A stretch of DNA of 64,000 bases from Persicimonas caeni (GTDB lineage Bacteria; Myxococcota_A; Bradymonadia; Bradymonadales; Bradymonadaceae). The position numbers and the translations under genes were made by a program. The DNA is taken from the NCBI RefSeq assembly GCF_006517175.1, contig NZ_CP041186.1:7033074-7097073 (forward strand). The letters run 5' to 3'. This document shows, one piece after another, positions 56,499 to 63,731 of the stretch. The notes under the pieces were generated by a model. That model ran no database searches and was not told where the DNA came from. It worked only from the letters and a program-made list of their open reading frames with translations. Within the stretch, counting starts at the first letter, position 1; each line of letters opens with the position of its first letter.

Positions 56499-58592
56499 TC
56501 AGCGGCGACGAGATTTGGCCGTGGTCTCTTCGACGGCCGAATTGGTCGCCAGGTTCCACAACACGAGCTCACCGTCGGCCTGACAGATGCCGAAGAGGTC
56601 GTTGTCTTCGCCGAAATACGCCGTGATGGGCGCGTAGCTCAGCCTGTCGAAGCTCGCGACAAGCTGGCCGCTATAGCCGTGGTGGAGGTGCACCGAGCTG
56701 ACGGTGATGACGGCCACGAGCTGGCCGTCCGGCGACAGCGCCATGGAATGGGCGTTGGTCGAGGCGTCAAAGGTGGCCAGCACACCATGCGGCGCATCGA
56801 TCTGGCGAAGCTCGACGACGCCGTTGGCGCGCAGCACACCGAGCGTCTGGGCGCCGACGGCGACGGCCACGTCTTCGACGCGCTCCTTCGAGCGCACGCG
56901 CGACCAGTCGTCGTCTTTTTCGATGGCGTCTAGCCGCCCCACGTAGACGCGCCCCGACTCTGCGGCCGCCACGACGCGGTTCCCGTCGACGCCCACCTCG
57001 ACCGCGTTGATAGCCGCGCGGTCGATCGTCTCGAGCAAGGCTCGTCTCTTACCGCTGTCGCGTTCGACGGCGACGAGCCTTCCGTTGGCCTGCCCCACCA
57101 GAACGACCTCGGCGTTGGCCGCCACCGTCAATGCGGGCTCGTCGAGCGTGCCCATCGACTCGATGTCCTCGAAAGTCAGCGCTTCGCCGCTCCAAAGCTT
57201 CGCCTCCTCGTCGACGGCGACGATGCTTCCATCCGTGGCGCGCGTCGAGCAGACCACCGGAGGCAGAGACGGCCGACGCCTCTGTTGCACTCCGGGCGTC
57301 GCCGTGTTGACCCATGTGTGGTTGTCGGTGCGTTGATCGGCGGTCTGCCAAAAGGTGACCGAGCTTCGCGGGTCGAGGTCGTCCGGCAGCTCTTCGACCG
57401 ACAACCGCGACTCCATCGTCTTGGAGAGCGACAAACTGCTCACCGAGCCAGTGGTGTGTTGGGGGACGGCGTCCGCCGAAAAGACCGAGGTTTGCTCCGA
57501 CAGGTTGAAGTAATTCCCTGACTTGAAGAGGTCTTTGGAGTGCGGCGAGGCGGCAAAATCGTCATCGTCGGCATCCGACAACCCGTCGGCGGTGTCGTCG
57601 GCTTCGGCGATGGCGTAGAGCTCCAGGATGGGCACGACGTCGCTCAGGCTGCCTGGGCGATGCGGCGGCTTAGGGTTCAAGAGGTTGTAGACCAGCTTTT
57701 CGAGAGGCGCTGGGACTGGCGAGTCCCCACGCACCTTCGACAGGCGCGGCGCGCGATTGCGTCGCACGCCCCATGTGCCGGCGGTGTTCCACTCCGAAGA
57801 CGGTGGGAGACCGGAGAGCATAAAAAAGAGTAGGGCGCCGAGGCTGTAGATATTGCTGCGCTGATCGGGCTCGCCGCCGCGTCCTTGCTCGGGACTGAAG
57901 AAATGACGCGCGTCATCTTCGTCGGCCTCTCGAACCAACCGACTCAACCCGAAGTTGAGCAGGCGGACCCGCTCGGTGCCGTCGTGCGTCTGCTCGACGA
58001 TGATATTGTGGGGGATGAGTTGGCGGTGGATGAGGCCCACCGAGTGGGCTTCGCGAAGTGCTCGGGCCAACTGGGCTGCGAGTTCGCAGGCGCGGCCGAC
58101 GTCGAGCGCGATGCCGGGGGCGACCAAGGTGCGCAGCGGTGGACCGTCCACGTAGTCCATGACGACTGCGGCGCAGCCGTTGGGCAGCTCCAAGAACTCG
58201 TGAATCGGCACGACGTTGGGCTGGTCGAGGCGACGCTGCGCGCCGACTTCACGCGTCATCCGTCGCAGCAGGGTGTCACGGTCGCAGTCGAACGCCTCTA
58301 CCGGGCAAACCCACAGGGCGAAGTCGTGAGTCACGGTCAGACAACTGACTCGGTAGAGCGCAGCCTGCCCGAAGTGAGTGATCCGGCGGGTCACGAAAAA
58401 CCGCCGGTCGACCGTGCGCCCCAAGAACTGATCGTCCGACTCCGACAGCGGAGCCCAGCCATCGGTAGGCCGCGGCGCACCGCAGTCGGCGCACGACGGC
58501 TCTCGCCAGTAGCGCACCGAAGTGCACACCGAGCAGTAATTCTCTGGCATCTCCCCAGGAGCCGCCCGCATACGAGGTGAACGGTCGCTCAT
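56499..58592 (-). CDS. Zinc-ribbon pseudokinase with C-terminal beta-propeller
   Basis: A CxxC-x10-CxxC zinc ribbon (C20, C23, C34, C37) precedes a Hanks-kinase fold and a C-terminal WD40/PQQ-like propeller. The kinase fold has lost its catalytic set: FALWVCPVE replaces the VAIK lysine region, HRQ (189-191) replaces HRD, and NFG (213-215) replaces DFG. NIYSLG is also altered from DIYSLG. So it is predicted not to phosphorylate but to bind or scaffold. I chose the ATG at 58592; one at 58631 is possible. It is convergent with the ATPase gene, 25 bases apart. Confidence 0.88.
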   Translation of the reverse strand: MSDRSPRMRAAPGEMPENYCSVCTSVRYWREPSCADCGAPRPTDGWAPLSESDDQFLGRTVDRRFFVTRRITHFGQAALYRVSCLTVTHDFALWVCPVEAFDCDRDTLLRRMTREVGAQRRLDQPNVVPIHEFLELPNGCAAVVMDYVDGPPLRTLVAPGIALDVGRACELAAQLARALREAHSVGLIHRQLIPHNIIVEQTHDGTERVRLLNFGLSRLVREADEDDARHFFSPEQGRGGEPDQRSNIYSLGALLFFMLSGLPPSSEWNTAGTWGVRRNRAPRLSKVRGDSPVPAPLEKLVYNLLNPKPPHRPGSLSDVVPILELYAIAEADDTADGLSDADDDDFAASPHSKDLFKSGNYFNLSEQTSVFSADAVPQHTTGSVSSLSLSKTMESRLSVEELPDDLDPRSSVTFWQTADQRTDNHTWVNTATPGVQQRRRPSLPPVVCSTRATDGSIVAVDEEAKLWSGEALTFEDIESMGTLDEPALTVAANAEVVLVGQANGRLVAVERDSGKRRALLETIDRAAINAVEVGVDGNRVVAAAESGRVYVGRLDAIEKDDDWSRVRSKERVEDVAVAVGAQTLGVLRANGVVELRQIDAPHGVLATFDASTNAHSMALSPDGQLVAVITVSSVHLHHGYSGQLVASFDRLSYAPITAYFGEDNDLFGICQADGELVLWNLATNSAVEETTAKSRRR

Positions 58593-58774
58593 GGTCTCGT
58601 CCGCCGGGCGCAACCTCGCGCCGGGCGTCATGTGTCGCTGATTGTGTAGCTAAGTAAGCTGCGACCAGTATAGGTGGGGCACGACCCGCAATCAATGACA
58701 AAGGCGCAGGCCGGCGGCTGCCTCTGAGACCGCGGCAATCAGCTTGTATGGGAAGGCCGAGCGACTGGTTCACG

Positions 58775-58802
58775 TTGAATGATCACGGTGCGCGTGTTAA
58801 AT
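58775..58802 (+). promoter_or_regulatory. Candidate promoter of the tRNA gene
   Basis: TTGAAT (58775-58780), a 16-base spacer, then TTAAAT (58797-58802). The tRNA would begin about 9 bases after the predicted start site. The spacing and match are good for a stable-RNA promoter. Confidence 0.5.
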
Positions 58803-58818
58803 ACTCCGCGTGTTTTGA

Positions 58819-58891
58819 GGCCCCGTAGCTCAGTTGGATAGAGCAACAGATTCCTAATCTGTAGGTCGTGCGTTCGAATCGCACCGGGGTC
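58819..58891 (+). tRNA. tRNA-Arg (anticodon CCU)
   Basis: Folds as a full cloverleaf: 7-bp acceptor GGCCCCG/CGGGGTC, D-stem GCTC/GAGC, anticodon stem ACAGA/TCTGT with loop TTCCTAA (anticodon CCT in DNA), and T-arm GTGCG-TTCGAAT-CGCAC. CCA is not encoded. It would decode AGG. A strong terminator follows at 58923. It sits at the left border of a lower-GC island. Confidence 0.95.
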
Positions 58892-58922
58892 ACTAAAGAA
58901 AACTTAGGTGCTGTAAGGGTTT

Positions 58923-58954
58923 AAGCCCTCTGGTTAACGCCGGAGGGCTTTTTT
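58923..58954 (+). terminator. Rho-independent terminator of the tRNA gene
   Basis: AGCCCTC(T)GG pairs with CC(G)GAGGGCT, a 10-bp stem with one wobble around a TTAACG loop, followed by TTTTTT. Confidence 0.9.
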
Positions 58955-58990
58955 GTACCCTTTCGAAATCGCACGAAATCGGGGGTGAGG

Positions 58991-59020
58991 TGTAACAAGA
59001 AGTGTAACAACGTGTAACAA
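58991..59020 (+). repeat. Three TGTAACAA direct repeats
   Basis: Perfect TGTAACAA copies at 58991-58998, 59003-59010 and 59013-59020 (12 and 10 base spacing), upstream of the first island gene. The same core recurs many times at 60012-60374, so both are probably bound by one protein. Confidence 0.8.
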
Positions 59021-59106
59021 GCCCTTCCGGGACGCCGGGAATAGCCCTCTACCGGTAGACGCTGCATCTACATCCCACGTCGATACCGCCGCTTTGCGGA
59101 GGCGGT

Positions 59107-59440
59107 ATGACAACCGAAGAAAGCAGCACGTTAACGCTTGCAAACATTCAGATGCGTCACGAGGGCAAGGTCTTTAGACCGGCTCCCGGCTATGCGAACT
59201 ATTGGGTTTCGAAAGTAAGGCGATGTTTTAAGCACGAAAGGAAAGCGACCGAAGCGAATGAACTTGAGTGATAACGGGCAAGGATACAAGCGGCTGACGC
59301 TGTATCAGGACAAGGCACGACAAATCGGCGGTTCGTTGCAACGGTGGTACACGATTTATCTACATCAAGTGGACGCCGAAGAAGGAGCGCCGACGCCGCT
59401 GCCGGATCTTGATTCGCTGATGGTAGATATCGAAGACTAA
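59107..59440 (+). pseudogene. Split NUMOD4-like protein (two overlapping frames)
   Basis: A first frame (59107-59271, 54 codons) carries FRPAPGYANYWVSKVRRCF, resembling the NUMOD4 DNA-binding module of phage and mobile endonucleases. A second frame starts at ATG 59258, overlaps the first by 14 bases, and continues with SDNGQGYKRLTLY, the expected second half of the same module. It ends at 59440 without any HNH active site. It may be a frameshifted remnant or two coupled pieces. Codon use and GC look lower than flanking genes. Confidence 0.6.
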
Positions 59441-59449
59441 GAGGTAAAC

Positions 59450-59929
59450 ATGACGGAACGACTAAAGAAGATAGCGGCTAGGGCCGATTTGCGGCCTACA
59501 CGGGAAGAAGAGGTTTGGTACATCTTGGGATGGCTTCGATCCCGTTGGGATGGCTGGAACGGCTTTTGGGGCAACCGAAATCTGTTCTTCAAAGCCCACG
59601 AAAACAGCGAGCTTTTTGTGCGGACCGAACCCGAAGATTATGACGACCTCATTGATCATGACGAATGGCCGATAGCCGTTCTGATGGTGTCTGATCGGTA
59701 CGACACGGTAACGCTCGATATCGTCGAGGTTGTAAGGTCGGAATGGCGCAAGGGGATAGCGTATTCGATGCTCAAGCCTTTCGTGGAAGCTATGGACGCC
59801 GGGGAAATCGAAGCTCTTGAGGCCGATGCCGCAACCGACGAGGGTCTAGCGTTGCTGCACAAGCTGGGGTTTACCAAGATCGAACGACGGGACAAATACG
59901 AATACCTACCTAAAGACGACCAAGCGTAG
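59450..59929 (+). CDS. GNAT-like acetyltransferase of the island
   Basis: 159 residues. The C-terminal half has the GNAT pattern: VVRSEWRKGIAYSMLKPF (acetyl-CoA binding loop region), followed by a strand and LLHKLGFTKIE. The N-terminal half is hydrophilic and unrecognised. It starts 9 bases after the NUMOD4 remnant and ends just before a terminator. Substrate unknown; a weak match to the usual Q/RxxGxG/A motif keeps confidence moderate. Confidence 0.6.
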   Translation: MTERLKKIAARADLRPTREEEVWYILGWLRSRWDGWNGFWGNRNLFFKAHENSELFVRTEPEDYDDLIDHDEWPIAVLMVSDRYDTVTLDIVEVVRSEWRKGIAYSMLKPFVEAMDAGEIEALEADAATDEGLALLHKLGFTKIERRDKYEYLPKDDQA

Positions 59930-59954
59930 CGCATCCGACTTGCGGCCGATTCGG

Positions 59955-59983
59955 AGGGCTGGCCCGGTGCGGCTGGCCCTTTT
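59955..59983 (+). terminator. Terminator after the GNAT gene
   Basis: AGGGC pairs with GCCCT at the base and the stem extends about five more base pairs with two wobbles, followed by TTTT. GGCTGGCCC occurs twice within it. Confidence 0.6.
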
Positions 59984-60377
59984 GTGTTGGGTCACAGTCC
60001 GGGGAGCGCGCTGTTACAGATCGTTACGGCTGTTACAAGCTAGGGCGGGTTTGTAACAGAATTTGTAACAGCAAAAATCGGGGCGTGGAGGGCTTGCAGG
60101 GGCGAGTTTTAGGGGGCTGTTAGAAATGTTACGAAAATATTTATTAAAAATAATAACCCTTCCTCCGAGCCGTCACACACCCGGATACACCTTCATACCC
60201 TAGATGTTTTGTCTACCGTCAGATCTTGTAACATTTGTATACCCTAGATGTTTTGTCTACCGTCAGATCTTGTAACATTTGTAACAGTAAGTCGTAACTC
60301 TTTATGGATGCTAGGGAATCTGCTGTTGCAGGATCTGTAACAGATGGGCTTTTGTCCGTAACGGGGCTGTAACAGCT
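59984..60377. other. Gene-free region dense in TGTAACA motifs, candidate iteron/origin or operator region
   Basis: About 390 bases without a supported gene. TGTAACA or its reverse complement TGTTACA occurs ten times (60012, 60031, 60052, 60064, 60127 with one mismatch, 60227, 60271, 60280, 60336, 60368). An A+T-rich stretch (60127-60170) and a 44-bp tandem repeat lie among them. This looks like a plasmid or phage replication origin or a dense operator, but no Rep protein is visible in the window. Confidence 0.6.
60195..60282 (+). repeat. Two perfect 44-bp tandem copies
   Basis: The 44-base unit starting ATACCCTAGATG and ending CATTTGT is repeated exactly (60195-60238 and 60239-60282). Each copy contains one TGTAACA motif. 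Perfect identity suggests a recent duplication or a maintained binding array. Confidence 0.95.
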
Positions 60378-60851
60378 TCATTCATTTGGATCGCCACCTT
60401 CGATAAGCGTCAGCTCAACCTTCTTGGCTGGCAACGGCTGGAGGTCGGGGTCAATGCCGGTGAGCTGTATCATGCTTTCCCGCATCTTTTCAGCGGTATC
60501 GAATTCGGCTCGGGCTAGCTGCACACCAACCGAGCCGAACATCACCAGCGTTGCGGGGTGTTCAACTTGGATCGATGCAACTTCACTGAAATTGACGAGG
60601 ATATCTTTGCCTATGTTTACCCACCCGGTCTTCTTTGCTGACGTCTCGGGTGGGTTTTCTCTGAGGTAGACGAGCGCAGCAACTTCGTTGTCTTCCGTGT
60701 AGGACTTACCCACCTTGTCGACGTAATACATCGAGTGACCGCCAACATCGGTACCAAAGAGCATGACCACCTCCCGCTCCCTTGGAAGCTCAGTGGGGTC
60801 TACGTCTCTTGTGGCGATTACGTCTCTTCCGAACAAAAACTGTACCTGCAT
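60378..60851 (-). CDS. Hypothetical island protein, 157 residues
   Basis: Soluble, hydrophilic alpha/beta protein with no motif I recognise. The ATG at 60851 follows AAGGAGAG by seven bases; upstream codons to 60923 are probably untranslated. It ends beside the TGTAACA region, on the opposite strand from neighbours, and its divergent promoter area is shared with 60992. Confidence 0.7.
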   Translation of the reverse strand: MQVQFLFGRDVIATRDVDPTELPREREVVMLFGTDVGGHSMYYVDKVGKSYTEDNEVAALVYLRENPPETSAKKTGWVNIGKDILVNFSEVASIQVEHPATLVMFGSVGVQLARAEFDTAEKMRESMIQLTGIDPDLQPLPAKKVELTLIEGGDPNE

Positions 60852-60930
60852 GGTGTCTCTCCTTTTGTTTGTTGCCTTCCAGCGCAACCCCCTTAACGAT
60901 CTCACGAATTGCCACGAAAGCAAGCCCCGC

Positions 60931-60959
60931 TTGACATGCGTTCAGTGATCTGCTCGGAT
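60931..60959 (+). promoter_or_regulatory. Candidate promoter of the 60992-61803 gene pair
   Basis: Perfect TTGACA (60931-60936), a 17-base spacer, then TCGGAT (60954-60959), a three-of-six match. Confidence 0.4.
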
Positions 60960-60991
60960 CCCCCGGAACTCACGATAGTAAGGAGGGAAAA

Positions 60992-61270
60992 ATGGCGCGT
61001 TACGTAATTACTCGGCAGGCAAATAGCGACGCAGGCGAGGTCTTCTTCGTCTACGAAGTATTCAAGGCCCACGATGGACGTTTCAATGTCGGCGAACCGT
61101 CATGGTGGAATTGGGGCAAAGTAGCCCGAACGCTTCTTGATGGTCACTGGGTGCAGACCGGCAGGGAAGAGGACTCGGCGATTAAGTTCGGGGCGGATGT
61201 TAAAGTGGTATTGCGCACCGAAACCAACGAGACGATTTCGGATAATTTGGCGAATTTGCCGGAGGGTTGA
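60992..61270 (+). CDS. Small island protein preceding a HEPN-like gene, 92 residues
   Basis: Unknown soluble protein with strong ribosome site AAGGAGGG six bases before the ATG. Its stop is 5 bases before the HEPN-like ATG (61276), and an alternative TTG start of that gene overlaps its stop. Pairing with a HEPN gene suggests an antitoxin or partner role, but the family is not recognised. Confidence 0.7.
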   Translation: MARYVITRQANSDAGEVFFVYEVFKAHDGRFNVGEPSWWNWGKVARTLLDGHWVQTGREEDSAIKFGADVKVVLRTETNETISDNLANLPEG

Positions 61271-61275
61271 AGGGG

Positions 61276-61803
61276 ATGCACGAGAGCCTGAAGAGCATCG
61301 GTCGCCACATGTTCGACTTTTCGAAGCACTTGATAGAGGTCGAATGGCTGGCAACAGTCCCGTGTTATGAAAGGGATCGCCTTGCAATCACGGCTGTAAG
61401 GTTTGCCCATGCTGGCGAGATCCTGATCAAGTCGTGTATTGCCAAGGAGCACCCGCTCTTGATCTTTTCGAAGTTGCCAAAGCCGCAACACGCGGAGGGG
61501 GACCTTCTGGATCTACCGGCTCTTTTCGAACAAGGGCGCACGCACAATTACAGCCAGTTGCCTAATGTTCTTTGGGCAGCAACGGGATTCGAGCTGGAAC
61601 GTCGCGACGTTTACGACGACTTCGGAAAGCTGCGCAACGCTATCCAGCATTTTGGCATCCCGGACTACTCGTTTGATGAGTATATGGATTCCGTTGACGA
61701 CTATTACGTGCATGTGTTGAGGCCACTAGCACGGGAGTTCTGGAACGACTCCTTTTCCTTGCCGACGCGAAAGACTACCGACTTAGATTACGTACCAGAA
61801 TAG
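61276..61803 (+). CDS. HEPN-like protein with RNAIQH motif
   Basis: 175 residues from the ATG at 61276. All-helical, with RNAIQH (R120-x4-H125), the Rx4-6H motif of HEPN ribonucleases, in the right C-terminal helix position, preceded by a helix reading LIKSCIAKEHPLLIF. HEPN proteins are often toxins or phage-defence RNases. No nucleotidyltransferase partner is present; the overlapping 92-residue gene may be the partner. A TTG at 61267 is an alternative start. Confidence 0.65.
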   Translation: MHESLKSIGRHMFDFSKHLIEVEWLATVPCYERDRLAITAVRFAHAGEILIKSCIAKEHPLLIFSKLPKPQHAEGDLLDLPALFEQGRTHNYSQLPNVLWAATGFELERRDVYDDFGKLRNAIQHFGIPDYSFDEYMDSVDDYYVHVLRPLAREFWNDSFSLPTRKTTDLDYVPE

Positions 61804-61822
61804 AAACCAGAACAAACCACCC

Positions 61823-61860
61823 GCACCCACCGGGGACCCCGCCAAAGGGTGCCCGTTTTT
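61823..61860 (+). terminator. Terminator after the HEPN-like gene
   Basis: GCACCC (61823-61828) pairs with GGGTGC (61847-61852), followed by CCGTTTTT. The internal loop contains GGGGACCCC. Confidence 0.5.
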
Positions 61861-61868
61861 GATCCACG

Positions 61869-62198
61869 TCATTCAGCGTGTTCGAGCACCCAATCCGACC
61901 AGCGTTTTAGCTCCAAAGCCAGCATACGCCGCTGCTCGTGCGGTCGGATAAGCAGGTCGGCCCAAACTTCACGAGCATCCTCTTCGGCAAACACGGGCCG
62001 CTTCAGCACGTTTTCGGCATTGACTTCAACAATTCGGTCATCGCTGAGCACGTCCAGATACTGAAGCGCCCACGTCGACCATTTTCCGAGGGCTTCGGCC
62101 AACTGAAGCCGTTCGTCACTATCGTGAAGCGAAAGCCAATTGAAGAGCTGGTCCCATTCTTCGGCGGAGCCGGGTTCACAATCCTTAACGTCCAACAT
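61869..62198 (-). CDS. Hypothetical acidic protein, 109 residues
   Basis: Acidic, Trp-rich amphipathic helical protein (WDQLFNWLSLHD, WSTWALQYLDVL). No family recognised. Its start at 62198 lacks a clear ribosome site. It lies between the HEPN-like gene and the IS3 element, on the opposite strand to HEPN. Confidence 0.6.
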   Translation of the reverse strand: MLDVKDCEPGSAEEWDQLFNWLSLHDSDERLQLAEALGKWSTWALQYLDVLSDDRIVEVNAENVLKRPVFAEEDAREVWADLLIRPHEQRRMLALELKRWSDWVLEHAE

Positions 62199-62383
62199 TT
62201 TACTACCGTAGTTTGGTTTGTCTGAATGTCCGTGAACTCGAATCTATCGAATTCGCGAAATTCGTCAAAAGTCCGTCGATCAAAGTTCGGTCTACCAACC
62301 AAAATCTCGGTAATCCGTTTGTGAATCTCCTTATGTAGCACGGGGCACCGGTTGCCCCTTCGCATGTCGAAAGACGCATAAGC

Positions 62384-62409
62384 TGACGTTGCTCTGGTTT
62401 CGCGGACAC
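62384..62409 (+). repeat. IS3 terminal inverted repeat, left
   Basis: Begins TGACGTTGCT and shares TTTCGCGGACAC with the right end. Confidence 0.85.
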
Positions 62410-62413
62410 GCAG

Positions 62414-63222
62414 TTAGGCCTCTTCGGCCATCTCGAACTCGGCGGGTGTCATATACCCCAGCGCCGAGTGTCTTCGCTTTCGATTGTAGAAGACCTCGAT
62501 GTAATCGAAAATCTCCCGTCTTGCCGCTTCTCAAGTCGCAAAATCCATCCGATGAATCGACTCGGTCTTGAGCGTCCCGAAGAAGCTCTCCATCGGCGCG
62601 TTGTCCAGGCAATCACCTTTGCGACTCATCGAAAACGCATGCCGCACTTCTCAAGCAGCTTCTGGTACTCGTAGCTGGCATACTGGCTCCCACGGTCCGA
62701 GTGATGCAACAGGCCTTCGGGCGGCTTTCGATTGAGCACTGCCATCGTGAGCGCGTCGATGCACAGCTGCTTGGTCATCCGTTGGTCCATCGACCAACCG
62801 ACAATCTTGCGGCTGAACATGTCGATGACCGCCGCCAGATACAGCCATCCCTCTCGGGTGGGCACGTAGGTAATGTCCGCCAGCCACACCTGATTCGGCC
62901 TGTCGACCTCGAACTGACGCTCCAAAAGGTTGGGCGCCACCGGAAGGTCGTGACTCGAATTCGTGGTGCGCTTGTACTTACGCTTGCGGTCGGCACGGAT
63001 GCCGTTCTCCCGCATGATACGCGCCACACGGTTTCGGCCGACACGCCATCCACGTGCCCGAAGCTCTTTGTGCACCCGAGGGCTTTCATAGGTGCCGCGG
63101 CTTTCCACGTGGACCTCGCAAATCTCTTCGAGCAGCTTTTCGTTTTGCTTGTCACGCCTGCTCGGCTCGCGCTTTCGCCAGTCGTAGTAGCCGCTGGTGG
63201 AAACGCCCAGGACCTCGCACAT
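62414..63222 (-). pseudogene. IS3 transposase orfB, inactivated
   Basis: DDE transposase of the IS3 type: helix-turn-helix-like region, then LADITYV (first Asp) and [11 protein letters not shown] (second Asp). One T is missing in a T run near 62630, shifting the frame after RFR, and a TGA interrupts the restored frame at DFAT. The third acidic motif, [11 protein letters not shown], is after the frameshift. So the enzyme is predicted non-functional. Confidence 0.85.
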
Positions 63223-63559
63223 CAGCGTGACGGGGAACTCGTCGCGGTGCGACTCGATGAATTCGTACCTTACGTCCGTTCCTTGTCGGCGAAGATACTG
63301 ACGGCTTTTTTAATATGGACCGCTCTTGCTCGAGCTGGCGCACCCGCTTCTTGAGACGGGCTATCTCGGCCTGCTCCGGCGTCAGGTTGCCTTGGCCGGG
63401 GAAGGCATCGTCGTCGTCCTTCTTGTACTTCTTGCGCCAGCTGTAGAGCGTCTCGACTTTGATATCGAGCTCCTCGGCTACACTGACGGCTGTGCGGTCA
63501 GGCAGTTCGGAGAGTCGAACGGCCTCGAGTTTGAATTCTTTGGGGTAGCGTTTCGCCAT
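63152..63559 (-). CDS. IS3 orfA-like HTH protein
   Basis: Helix-turn-helix protein with [14 protein letters not shown] at the N-terminus and a C-terminal coiled coil ([18 protein letters not shown]). At the end of the coiled coil lies a run of As and an AAAAAAG slippery heptamer where IS3 elements normally shift -1 into orfB. Here the -1 frame hits a stop (TAA) 12 codons later. The annotated C-terminus after LKK is an out-of-frame read. Confidence 0.8.
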   Translation of the reverse strand: MAKRYPKEFKLEAVRLSELPDRTAVSVAEELDIKVETLYSWRKKYKKDDDDAFPGQGNLTPEQAEIARLKKRVRQLEQERSILKKPSVSSPTRNGRKVRIHRVAPRRVPRHADVRGPGRFHQRLLRLAKARAEQA

Positions 63560-63599
63560 CTGGACACCTCGTCAAATTTACCAAAACATGGTCTTCGAA

Positions 63600-63625
63600 G
63601 TGTCCGCGAAAGTGAAGCAACGTCA
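63600..63625 (-). repeat. IS3 terminal inverted repeat, right
   Basis: Reverse complement begins TGACGTTGCT and contains TTTCGCGGACAC, matching the left end. Confidence 0.85.
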
Positions 63626-63731
63626 CTTTGGTTCCTACCCGCCTTCGCGGCATCTATCTGAATCCTCTGGCTCGCTCGCGCATCCGAAGGGTGTGAGTAA
63701 ACCAATCCCTTGGCGTATGCGGAGGCATGTG

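Larger units (their letters stand above)
62384..63625 (-). mobile_element. IS3-family insertion sequence (decayed)
   Basis: 1242 bp bounded by 26-bp imperfect inverted repeats that begin TG and end CA: TGACGTTGCT at 62384 matches the reverse complement at 63600-63625, with TTTCGCGGACAC shared. It contains orfA and orfB of the IS3 type. No target-site duplication was recognised in the immediate flanks, which argues against recent insertion. Confidence 0.9.

Noticed and set aside
58963-58984. Partial copy of the tRNA 3' end (TTCGAAATCGCACG...)
   Set aside because: Resemblance is short and interrupted by insertions; no matching copy was found at the right of the island, so I do not call it an att site.
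62003-62365. Overlapping minus-strand ORF upstream of the 61869 gene
   Set aside because: Possible ribosome site TAAGGAG has no start codon at proper distance, and most of the ORF overlaps the better-supported 109-residue gene.
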